From positions 36,268,436 through 36,332,435 of the forward strand of contig OZ023273.1 of NCBI GenBank assembly GCA_964007475.1: a stretch of DNA of 64,000 nucleotides, written 5' to 3'. The stretch is from Hybos culiciformis. Lineage: Eukaryota > Arthropoda > Insecta > Diptera > Hybotidae. Below the pieces are notes generated by a model. It saw only the letters and a list, made by a program, of their open reading frames with translations, was not told where the DNA came from and did no database searches. Position 1 is the stretch's first letter. Each line of letters starts with the position of its first letter. Shown piece after piece: positions 11,994 to 24,700 of this stretch. Position numbers and translations under genes: made by a program.

Positions 11994-12206
11994 GGCCGCA
12001 ATTATAATTAACTCGTACTCGAATTTGTCTGTCTGACATTTCTCTTGAATATTCTTTCTCTTCATGAATCAAATCACTTATTGAAATGTCCCAATCAAAA
12101 AATCAGAGTCCACCTCTGTGTGTGAAGAAAAAATTTATTTTCTACTTTTTCATGCGGCTTGAAGGCCTCAGTTTTGTTTGAAAACTCGTTTTTTACTTAT
12201 TTTTAT
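11994..12206. repeat. partial copy of the foldback repeat family
   Basis: The segment GGCCGCAATTATAATTAACT at 11995 onward is the reverse complement of a segment near 43726. From 12035 to 12206 (CTCTTGAATATTCTTTCTCT, then AATCAGAGTCCACCTCTGTG, then GAAAACTCGTTTTTTACTT) the sequence matches the right half of the inverted repeat at 42721-43057. It therefore looks like an internally deleted member of the same family, with one arm of the foldback missing. Confidence 0.65.
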
Positions 12207-13697
12207 ATTATCAAAAACATTATATTTTATATTACATCACATTCTGACAAAATCTAAAAATTATTTCAATTCGAGAATTTACAAAAAAATTGTTTAGTTA
12301 TTAATAAATTAAGTATTAAATTTTACATACTAATGTATAACTTTTAATGCTAGAATTAGACAAAAACTTTAAAGTGCAATAATATTTTTTTGAAAATCTG
12401 TAAATAGAAGTTATAAAACAGTTAAATTATTTATAAATTACACTCATAATTTCCATGCTTTGAACTTAATTAAATAACAAATCATATTATTCTAACTTTT
12501 CATATTGCAATGTTTGAAGAAACAAATAAAATTAAAATTTTTCAGTTAAACTATTCCCCTAAAATAAGTGAAATATACTTTGACTATAATTCCTTAAATT
12601 TCTGACTATGAATAGAACTAAAATTCCATTTTATTTTATTTTTTATCACAAAAATTAAGTTAGTGTGTGTATAAATAAGAAAACCTTTTTTCTTTTATCT
12701 TTAAATTAAAAATAATGATGTTTAATCACAGACTAAAAGGACGACCCGCGTCATTAATTACTTTGTATAAATATTTTTTCTCTTTATAATGATTCTCTTG
12801 AAATTTTTTATTTTTTTTCGAAAAATTTTAGATTAAAAACTATCATGCATTATTAAAATAACTTTTTTGGGAGGGCCATCGTTAAAACAAAATGTAGGTA
12901 CATTCTGAATCGAAAAACTTTAATGAAAGAATATTAAATTTCAATGAAATTTAAAGTTTTTAAATTAAAATAAAGTGAAAATAAAAAAAACTAAAAAAAA
13001 AATAAATAAATAAATAAATAATTTATATTTGAATAATTCTGAAATTGTTTATTTTAGAAAGCTCGTTGGCAAAACTATTGCAGTGATTTTTTTTTTAATA
13101 TAATCTACAGAAATTTGTCAACATGAAGTAGTGATGATATCAGAAATGCCATCGCAAAGTTTTTCAAGCAAGCTTTTTTAACCAGTTTTCCATTAAAATT
13201 CAAAAAAATTTTTTTTAAAATGCTTATTACAAATGAACTAAATACCTAATCGATTTCAATTCATTTAATGAAAATATATGCACACTTTTTAGTAATTTTA
13301 GAGTATATAAAAATTTTATATATATGATAATTATTCAGACAATTCGCTGATTTAGGATTATTACCTCTCGAATCCTAAACAGTAGATTTTTTTTAGTCTT
13401 TATTCGGTTAGAGTAACTTAAAACCTGGTCACACTCAAATTTTTTCCAAGGATTCGGACTATATAGTTTATATAGTTTATGACTAAATTGTACATACTTA
13501 GATATAAAAATTGGATTGAAAAAACCTAAAAAATATGTTTAGCTTCTGGTTGTGACCAAGGTATCTTAAAAATACATAAATTAATTCGAAAAGTTCTAAC
13601 TATTATCTATTATCTTATTCTGTATCTACTATTAGATTCGAAATAAATTTCTATATAAATAAATATAAGATTTATAATGCATAGACCGAAAAAATGA
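12207..13697. other. AT-rich non-coding interval
   Basis: No gene, RNA or clear repeat is recognised apart from an (AAAT)n-like tract near 13005-13022. Confidence 0.5.
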
Positions 13698-14078
13698 CTC
13701 CTAGGTAGCGAGTGCAATACCGGGACCTCGAAAACCGGGATCCCGCAAGTATATCTTCCGGTATTCAGTACCGGTATTAAAGCACAATTTCGGTATTAAT
13801 TTCTTAGTTATCAGGAAACCAAAAATACGTGTTTTTTGATAAAATATCAAAAAAAATTAAAAAATAATTTTTTCATGACTTAAAAAAATTTTTAAAGAAA
13901 TTTAAAACAAATTAAAATAATAGTAGAATGAATAACTTTATTAAAATTTTAGTTTAAATTTTTTTCTTAATAGATGTTGGTTTCGGTATTGAATACCGAA
14001 ATTCCGGTATTGAAATTTTTAATAACCGAAATACCGGTATCAATTTTTCGTTCAAGTATTGCACTCCCTACTCTTAGG
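13698..14078. mobile_element. hAT-like MITE rich in CCGGTATT motifs
   Basis: An 8-bp direct repeat (CTCCTAGG at 13698-13705, CTCTTAGG at 14071-14078, one mismatch) flanks a 365-bp element at 13706-14070. The ends are inverted: TAGCGAGTGCAATACC on the left and TAGGGAGTGCAATACT as the reverse complement on the right. Subterminal regions carry repeated CCGGTATT/AATACCGG motifs in both orientations. The 8-bp duplication and the TAG..GTGC ends fit the hAT superfamily. There is no transposase. Confidence 0.7.
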
Positions 14079-17000
14079 TTATGCAGTAATTAAATTTGAC
14101 TATTTTTTTTTTTGTAGTTTTTATTTCGCCAGGTGCAATATTCTATACACAAAATATAAAATATTTTTAGAGAAACAATTTTAGAAAAAAAAAGTTTTAA
14201 CGTGACAAAATATAGTTGTCATAAAAGCGATTCTAAACTCTATTCAAAATTTTTTCTTTTATACTTGCTAAAATATACAATTATTGAGGATTTATCACGT
14301 TTTTCAATTGTCTAATAAAGCATATTGAAAAAAAAAATCTATATTTTTACTCTATTTAAAAATCAAAAAAATTAGACCGGTTTATTTTCAAAATCTTTTT
14401 GTTTAAAATTCATTCATCAAATTTATTTCAAATGAATAGTTTTTTATAATCGATCGGTATAAATACTTTAAAATGATACAATTTTTTTATTTTCTATTAT
14501 ATATTTTGTTTTGTCAATTATATAAACTATAGGAAACTATAGACGGAACTACATTTGTGATGTTTTGCATTAAATTTTTATACCTCAATAAATATAAAAT
14601 TAACGAAATTTCTAAACAAAAACTAATTTCAAATTTATTTATAACTGAACCTAAAATATATTTTATGATTTTAAAAAGTGTAATTTATCCTTTTAAAATT
14701 TTATTGAGTACTATCATGTATGTATGTAGAAAAAGTAAACAATTCCTAAATGTAAAATATGCGTTTATTTTGGCACACAACATTATTGTTGCAAAAAAAA
14801 AACCATCTATTTTTACGCCATCATTATAGAATATATAAAGTAACCTAAATTACTCCAATTATCCAAAGTAATTTGCAATTTTCAATAGTCAATGATGTCT
14901 ATAGTTTTTTATGTGCAATAAATAAATTGAAACAATAGTTGTAATTTAAGTTTCTATATGAAAAAGTATAGATTTAGATTTGTAATAAAAAAATACAACT
15001 AATCCCATAAATAAAAAAAAAACCATCCTAGTGGACATCATTATTGCAAAATAATCTCAAATCTGCTCAATTAGATTATATTTTTGTAATATCTACAACT
15101 ACAAATATTTCAATATATGGTTAATTATTCCGTTGATGAAGGGACGTTTGCAATCTTCTTTTGTCATTATCTTTTTACATATGATTGAATGAATTGTCAA
15201 AACCTTTTTTTGAATTATCAATAACATCTTATAAACCGCAGTTGTTTTGTTCAACCGCAGTTAAACAAAATAGTATAATTGGCTAAGTTGTAAGCTTCTT
15301 TTGACATAAATTGAAATCCTAGACTTAATTTTATATTGATTGTTTCTGTAAATTTTTTTTAACCCGAATTAGATGAAAAATTATGTCTTGGAATTAAATA
15401 TACTTGAGTAAAACAGTGATATTTCTTAACTTAAATACTATTTTTAATTTTACATAATCGACATTTTTCCGTCGGAAGGAAATAAAAAAAATAATTATTC
15501 TAAAAATTGTCGTGTGAAATTCTGCAATTCTTTAGTTTCAAAAAGTGCTTGTATTGCTCCAGACAATTTTTCAAATTATTAAAAATAATAAAATAACAAA
15601 ATTAATAATATGTTTTGAACAACACCACTACATTTTTCATAATAACTCCCACAAAATGATTCTTACACAAAAATTTACTATCACCCAGAGCTTGTTGTGA
15701 TAAACCATCGAAAATTTACCTATGCAAAAATATTTTCCAAATTAATTCATTGACTGAAAAGGCTTCATTTTGGTAAAATAAAGTATATTTACAAATATTG
15801 GATTTTGGATTCATTTGTTTTATGAAATTTTTGTATTTCGATAATTTATTTTTCCCTGCGTTTACATTCTATCTATGTCAAAAAAAAAAATCAAATAAAA
15901 GGTTGAACAATGTGTAAAGTCAGAAAACTATTGAGGATCAAACTTAAAATTATTTGATATCATTGGGGTGTGTGGAAGACACAATTATACGACGATAGTT
16001 AATTTCTAGTCTTTCTATAATGAAAATATTTCTTTGTATTGTTTTCATTTTGCTAAAACATTTTTTTTGTTTTTCAATTATAATGTTAAATTTGACTATG
16101 CATGCACATTAATTGTAAATAACAAACACAATTATGACATGAAAACAATGATATTTAACACTAAGGTCCTCTTATGTGGAAGTCATAAGTATATATATGT
16201 ATATTGAATTAAAACAGAAATATAATTCCCTTGGGTTAAATTGAAATCAAACATTACTGTGGTTTTAAATATTTGTTAATACAGTAAAGTTAGCATAAAA
16301 GTTAAGATATTTTTAGTTCATTGTCCTCTTATATGATATTGTTCAGAAATATATTCTTAAAGGTTAGAGTATGTTTTTGTGAGAACGAAGTATTTTTAGT
16401 CTGATTTTCTAAATTGTTTACAATTCATTAAATAAATACAATTATAATTTTTATGTTTGTTTTATTGAATTGAAAAAATAATTATAAGTTTTATAGGTTT
16501 TTTTCAAATTTTCCTTAGAATAATAATGTAGTAAATCTTAAATAGTAAGAAAAAATATATAGCTGTACGGATCAAATTAAAATCTAAACTTCTAAGTATA
16601 AGAAATTGTAATTTATAATGTTGAATTGAGAAATAAATTTAAAAAAAAATAAGTTTGAGATAATGGAAAATTGTCCACATAAAATGTATGATTGGGCACA
16701 AATACCACCTCTACATCTATTATTTCTGTTGTACACTTGGTATGTGGACATCAGTATTTCTTAGTTTTTGTGTGACTGCGAAAAATTACTCACAAATAAT
16801 GTGATAAGTGTTATTTAATTAAAGCCAACGTTTCGGTTAATTTTTGAACTTTATTTAGGCTGGCTAGATTATCTTTAATCCGTTAGCGAATTGAAATATT
16901 AAGGATGAAATTCACATTAAAAAAGATTTGTTTAGATAATTTTTGGGCGTTAGATTCGTGTTATATTCAATAAATAAGTAACAAAAATTTTGAACTGATT

Positions 17001-20000
17001 AAACTTAAATAAAATGAATTGTTATATGATAAATAAGCCCTACAACTACAAATGTTTATGTTTACGTCTGTATGAATAAAATGGAATAACTTAATTTTGT
17101 ATTCAGAAAAAGTAATAAAAAAAAAAAAAAAAAACAAAAACAAATATAAAAGTTACTTTATGTAGAAATCCTATTTATTTTTTCAATTTGGCTTATTATG
17201 TAAAACATTTCGTGCTCAGGTGTAAATGAAATACCTACGCTAAAACACTTTTTATTTAAAACTTTAAACTAATAAAGTTTTATTTTAAATGAAATATAAT
17301 AAAAAAAAATATACATATAGATTTGTTGTTTACAAATAAGATATTTATGTAAAATCGCACATCAAATTTTTTTTTTCTATTTCTACAATTTTTATTTGGA
17401 TAATATTATCAAATACTGCAAAAATAGAAATGTGTGAATAAAAAAAAGCCCATAAAAACAACTGTGTTCGATACAGATTGGAACACTATCATTTCACTTT
17501 AAATCTTGTCAACGTATGCTCTTCTTAATTTTTAAAGAAATGGAAATATTATTTTCCAATAGACATCTTAAATACTAAGATGCTTGTTTGTAGGTATGTG
17601 AAAAAATCTGTTAATTAAGTTTGATTGGTGCAGTTTTTATCATTATATTTATAAGCCCATGTCCAGAACGCTTAATTTCAAAATCAGACAATTTATTATA
17701 ATACTAACATTTATATATTGGCTTCAAGTATTTTGGCAAATGTGACCATTATTGAGCAGTTCCGGAACTGTCATGTCTGAATGGATGTTTTTTCTTCCTG
17801 GATTTGAACCATACTCTTGAGCATTTTAAAGACAAAATACTATTGAGCAACATATTTTTGTAGCATATATTTTCTCAATTAACGATGAAGATGATTTTTT
17901 TTTTTGAAAAAAATATTTTTTTTTTAAATATCCAAAGAATGCTTGTACCATTGAGATTCAGTCGAGATATTATTCATATGATAAAGAAAACGATTTTCTG
18001 CATTTCGAGTTTTTTTTTAATAAAATAGAATAAAAATAAATACATATATCTATTTAAATTATGTACCTAAAGAAAAATTCTAAATAGAAAATTTAAACAT
18101 AATGCTTTCGGAAAAAATAGTAGATAAATATATATACATATATATATATAATCATGATCACGATTTATTTTATTACAAATTTACATAAATAGTTGCAATT
18201 GAACAGAAGCAGAAAATTTTCTGTGTACATGTTTTCTAAATAAGAAAATAAGTTTTAAAAATTTTAAAGAATTTAATTTATTTAAAAAATTTTTTTTTGT
18301 ATTAATCGATTTTCCTGAACCAATATATTTTACTTTAAATTTAATATTCTACTCTCATTTCGGGTTTTTTTTTTTTTGATTATTAAAGAGGAACAAAATT
18401 TTAAACTTATTTTTTATTTTGTTAATTTTCGCAGTTTTGAACATATTCTCCAAATAATAATTTCACAAGCAAATTATTTAATGTTCGAGACTGCAGTGAA
18501 AGCAATTTAAATGAAAATATAATTTAAATTCCAAAAAAAAAAGAACAATAAAAAGATAGTTATTTTTAGTTAAGTTTTACTATTTTATAAATATTTAAAA
18601 CAAGGCCTCAATGTCAACAAAAATAATATTATTGTTTTATTGTATGAATTTCATACAAAATAAAACATGGACAAAAAAAAATTTATAACCATCATGAAGG
18701 AATTTTTATTTAAAAATGGAAAAAAAAATTGTATTTTGATAAGCATTTTACAACATCGAAATATGTAATGGGCATTTCCATCATCGCAGTGACAAACAAT
18801 TTACAAAAGTCTTTCAGGAAAAAAAGAGCTATAAAATTGTTAATACACATTAAGAACTTTTGATTCGAACATGCTACAATTCATTCCCTATATTAATCAG
18901 ATGTGTCCAAACCGTCAATCGCTGTGTACTGTAGTTAATCTAAGTTGCTTTTCGGCGATTGCCTTCTGCATATGAATAAAAAGTTAGAATATACACTTTA
19001 TCTTGAATTTTAATTAAAAAACAGAGCTATTACTGAATTGTTTATCTCCTAAAATGGTTTCTGAATCAAAACAATTTAAAAGAATTGATAGTCATTTTGG
19101 ACGTTTATACAACATTTGATGACAAAGTATATATTGCAGATATTAACAAAATTATCAACGATTTTTACCTTTGCTTTAAGCATATTAAAAAAAAAAATGG
19201 AATCAATTCTGATATTAATGTCATTCTCTTTAGGAATCAGAAATTTATTGAAAAATACTTTCTTTTGTGAAATACAAACTGAAATTGTATATGGCTTAAA
19301 TTTGAAAATAATTGTTAGTCTTTACTCCATCAAGAAAAATATCCATGAAGATATAGTAATGTAAATTTTAAATCAATTTTTCATTCCCATTTCCAACGAC
19401 GGGTCGATATTGATAAAAGTTCAAGATATTATCAGTAGATAATGAACATTCGAAAATTGGAAATTCAGAGTCTAGAAAAATTACAAATCAAAACTCTGCG
19501 AACCAGAATAATATATAATATAATAATAATATATAATATATATTATGACAAGATTTTTATTACAAACGGAGTGAGATACAAAATGTTCGATTTAACTAAT
19601 ATTTTCTCAAATCGACTCAGATGAAAATTATAAATAGGCTTTAATATAAAAAAAAAGTTGATTTTAAAGTGGAAATGCTGTTCATTATAATAAATACAAA
19701 AAAAAATATTTTATAGCTATTATTATTATTATTATTTTTTATTTTCATTCTGAGCACACAACACGTTGCTGTGTTGTTTACATAAAAATCATATTTTGAA
19801 ATGCAAATATATATATAAAATATTTTATCATTCGGTGTTTTTTTTTTTGTTTGAAACGAAAGAAATAAAATTTTGTCATAAAATATTCAAAAATAATAAA
19901 AACAAAATAAAATTAATAAAAATTGCAATAATGTAGTAAAATTTTATTTACATCTGATCTTCTTCAAAGTAATAATGGCTTTTAAAATATTTTTTTATAT

Positions 20001-21744
20001 TTTAAAATTTACCTCGCGTTTTGCAAATTATTCGCACAAAAAAAATGTTAACAGAAATTTAAAGTGAAAACATTTCTTAATCTTAAATAATTATAATTTG
20101 CATTATGCACCTGACACTCCAACAAAAAATAAATTTTGTAATGGAATCTATTGCATTCTTTTTGTTCATTACTCTTACTCTTTCTAAAATTAAATCCAAA
20201 TTAATAAAAACATCAGCATCAGCAAAAGTTTGTAAATTGTCGATTTTTAAAACTTAATTAATTATACTTATTGGAAAATTATAAATTTTCAACGTAACAT
20301 TCTAAATTCTAAATTAAGTAATATCAGAGATCAATTAACTAAACTCTGTTACTAAACATAAGAAAAAAAATAATACATCGAGTAATGACATAAAGGATTC
20401 CAAAAATTTGAATGTTCTATATTCGGAATTCCGATGCCTTTACAAGCACACAAAATAAAAATGCGAAAAATGATTTTTCCTCCATAATGTTCTCTAAGCC
20501 ACATCACTTTTAATGTCTTTTTACCAATTTTCAAAATAGAATTTAAGATAAGATCATCTTGTACATAAAATATTTCATCAAAACTTACGTAGATAACAAA
20601 TTTAAAAATATACTTTAAATTTTAAATTAAATTGAAATAACCTAGTCTAACAAAAATAATACTAAGAACATTTTAAAGACAATTTACATAAATTTGTATT
20701 GCACATGTACGCACATTTATAAATTATATTTATACATGTATTAATGTTCTTCCACCCATAATTATTTATTTATTTAATTGTTTTTATATTGACATTATAT
20801 AGTAACTCATTTTAAATTAAGTATCTTAAAAATCATCTTATGTTGCTTTATTTAGTTTTAGTTAGTAAACAAGAATTGCATAAACAAAACAAGCAATTTT
20901 AAATATATTCACTTTATTTTTAAATTTTTTTAAAAAAAATAAATTTAAAGTGCACAATTACACACTTTGAGCATAATTTTTAATTGATAAGCTTAATTAA
21001 TTCAAATAGATTCTCCAGAGAAAATAAAAAATGATAAATGAATGTTTTCAACAAACGTCATTAATGTGTGTTGTACACATTCTAAAAAATAGAGTTTATA
21101 TTTTTTGATAAATTGAAACTTGTTAATCTAACAGATAATTATTAATAAATTCACAATATGTAATTAAAAAAAAACTTATTTCCGTGAATTTTTACAGAAC
21201 GGAGATGAAAACTTTTCATGCCACATATAAGTTGATTGTAAAAAATGATAATATTAATGTTGTACATATTATAATATTATTTCTTGTACTTATACAATAC
21301 ATTATGTAAATGTTTTAAGCACTAACAGATTAAGTGAAATAATAATACATAATGTAATCCTAAGTCAACATTTCTCTTCTTTAAATAATAGAAATTTGTA
21401 TTTTTTTTAACCTAAGACAATTCATTTTAATTAATAATGATTCACCAAAATTAGAAATATAATAATAAATGTTTTTAAACTCAGGCGGCATTTTTATTCT
21501 TGTTTTTTTTAATTGTCATAAATTATCTCGTACTAAAATTAATTTGAAAAAAAATAATAATAATTGTATAGTAATATTTATTATATTATTTTAGTAATAA
21601 ATACGACGTGCTGAGTGATCAAACACTTGCGATAATCATTTTTCTTTTCAAAACCATTATAATATAATTAAATAATTTTGATTATTATATTTAAAAAAAT
21701 AATAATAATAATAATTACATATTTATATTTTTCTAAATAGAAAT
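14079..21744. other. AT-rich gene desert upstream of the neprilysin-like gene
   Basis: No gene is recognised. Open frames at 14557-14829, 19085-19364, 19442-19624 and 20352-20534 have the Lys/Ile/Asn/Phe composition expected by chance in this background, with no motifs. A (TTA)n-like tract lies near 19718-19738. The patch at 18895-18975 is less AT-rich (CCAAACCGTCAATCGCTGTG) but gives no convincing exon. The last few hundred bases should hold the promoter and 5' leader of the gene at 21745; I could not pick a convincing TATA/initiator pair. Confidence 0.45.
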
Positions 21745-24700
21745 ATGATAAGAAAAATTGAATTAATAATAATTAGTATAATTTTGGTAATAAACATTAT
21801 AATATGCTTTCCCGCCAATTCGAAAACTAATGTTAATAACATTGAAATAGAAATAAATAATGAAGTTGAACAGAATTTTATTTTAAATAATATAAAAATA
21901 TCAAATGATAATGAATCAGAATTATTATTAAATCAAATGGGTGATAAATTTATTAGTAGATTTATGTACATGAATTTATCAATAGATCCGTGTGAAGATT
22001 TTTATGAATATTCCTGTGGTAATTATTATTTATTTATTTATTTATAGTATATATCAAATATATTATCACACATATTTATTTAAGTTCTTAAATTTCTTTT
22101 TATATTAAGTCGATATGATTGACAAATAATTTATACCGTATTAAAAAGTTTTTCAAGTTTTTTTGAAAAAGATTATCATTTAGAAGTTTTCTTATTTTTA
22201 GTCTTATTTTACGATGTTTAGTTCGTTAAGTTTAATTTCTCAAATGTTATAGGTATATACATATAATAAAGAATTATTCTTAAACAACATTAAATAGAAT
22301 GAAACGAGTGAAACGATGCGGAAACTTTTTTATATTTAAAAAACAGACCCAACATATTCACAAAAAAAAAATTGATAAATGGAATTTGAATAAGTTTTAA
22401 AAAAGAAACGATTCAAATAGATTGACAAAAGATAGTGTAAGTTTTCATAAAAAAAAAATTTTAGAAGGGTCAGACTTTCAATTCTTGATTTAACAGAAAT
22501 ACTGCTTATTTGCTTGTACAAAAGTATTAATATTTTTTTCATTTTTTACTCTATACACGAATATTGTTCCTTTAAGCAAAAATACATAACGTTTCTTTAA
22601 TTCTTCCAATTTTTGACCGACATAAACACGAAATAATTTTAAAGCTAGAAGTCTTTTCACTTAATAACTATTTTTCACTTAAATTCAATTGGCAATAACA
22701 ATGTTAACTTAATTAATAACGATAACCTAGCAAACAAAATTTTCCAAAAATGTGGTGTGAACATTTTTATTTCCTTGATTTTTCATTCACTTTCAATCAC
22801 TTAATTTTTTTTTAAAATACTCCTCCAAATATTTTAATTAATTAAAACCTCAAAAAAATGTTTCTCCTTTTTCTAATATAAAATTTTGATTTATTTGGCA
22901 ATCAACAATATTTTTTCATTTTGGTTAAACAAAAGCATTATGATGAAAATTGGAAAGCATATGTACATGTTTTTATTTTTTTTTTTGTTTTAAAGTTTAA
23001 GTAACTTTGCAGCAAAAAAAAAATGTTCGGTAAGCAGAAAAAAAATTAAATTGAAGATAAAAAGAATGTTTATGTATAATGTTATTATTTTTGATTAGAT
23101 ACCTATGAGAAGGACAAGATTTTGTAATTTGAAACTGAACGTGGTAAGGATTTTTTTTCATAGTGATATCAGAAAAACTTAAAAAGTATATATTTCATTT
23201 CTGAAGTTTTGATTTTGAACTGAGAGTTTTAGGATTATATTAATGAAATTTTTGGAGGGTGAAAATAAGAACATGCTCAGATACAGCAAAGATCTACTGG
23301 AAAGTTGCAAGCCTTTTACACAGCAACATTAAAGGCTAGAATAATAGCTGTAATACTATAGCTGTACAATGTTTTCTGAAACCTAACTGAATACAGAATT
23401 GAATCCAGATCCAGTAAATTTTTAAACAGTAAAACTTACGAAAGATATTTTTTCAAATTATGGGAAAATAATAATAAAATAATAATTTATATAAACATAA
23501 AGCAATAAAAAAACAAAATTAAAAAATTTGCAAAAAATTTATATTATTAAAATTTTTTTACTGCTGTCTGTCAAAAAAATATGTACAATAGTATGTTTAT
23601 GTACTGTATACAAAAAAAAAATTGTGAATAACAGCAAGATAAAACTATCATTTTACATAAGTGTAAGTTTATAACCATTATTTATATTTTCTAGGTAATT
23701 GGGATTCATTTCATCCCATACCAAAGGATTCATCAGAGAATAATGTTTTTTCACTTCTTAGTACAAATATTGAGGCTACATTAAAAGAGTTACTAGCAAA
23801 TTTGAATGCTGATAATAGTTTAGAATATGAGACAAAAAAATTTTATAAAAGTTGTAGTGATACAAAGAAAATTAATGAAAGATCTTCTCAACCATTATTA
23901 AATTTCATAGATTTATTGGGTGGATGGCCAGCTTTAGATGATAATTGGTCTGAAAAAAATTTTAATTTAATTGATATGTTGGCAAAACAATTGCATTATG
24001 GTCATAAATCTCTTTTTCCAATTGCAACAGAAGTTGATTTAGCTAATTCGAAAAATTATACAATTTATCTGGAAGGACCATCATATGGATTATCTACACG
24101 TGAAGATTATTTAAACCAAGAAAATATTATTCACTTCAATGCATATAAAAATTTATTAATTACCATTTTAAATCTTTTGGATGTTGAATTGGAAAAATGT
24201 GAAGAAATTTCTACAGAAATAATTAATTTTGAAATTGATTTATTAAATTTTACACTTACAAGTATGAGTGATGTAGAACTGACTGATATTTATTTTGAAA
24301 CCAGTTTAGAAGAATTAATTAAAAATTATTCAACTTTCGATTGGAGTCAATATTTTAATTCAATTTATGGTGAAAAAGTGAATTTAGATCAGAAAATTGT
24401 TTTATTTGGAATAATTTCATTAGATGAATATATACAATTTATAAATAAATCTGACATTAAAACTATAACGAATTACGTTGTTTGGCAAAGTGTAAAAGAA
24501 TTAATTCAATTGCTGGATGAACGTTTCACTTCAGCTTTGCAAGTATTTGAAGAAGCATTCACAGGCCAAAAAGAAGGTGAAATAAGATGGAAGCAATGTG
24601 TTAAACAAACTAATAATAATTTGGGATGGCTCGCAGCCTCAATGTATATCAAAGCAACCGGTTTGGATGAGAATGCTAAAAATGACGTAATTAAATTAAC

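Noticed and set aside
14557..14829. 90-codon plus-strand open frame
   Set aside because: Lys/Ile/Phe/Asn-rich composition expected by chance; no motif, no splice context, AT-rich codons throughout.
19085..19364. Two overlapping plus-strand open frames
   Set aside because: Overlapping frames of random composition with A-runs; no family signature.
20352..20534. 60-codon minus-strand frame with somewhat varied residues
   Set aside because: No recognisable domain and no supporting splice or promoter signals.
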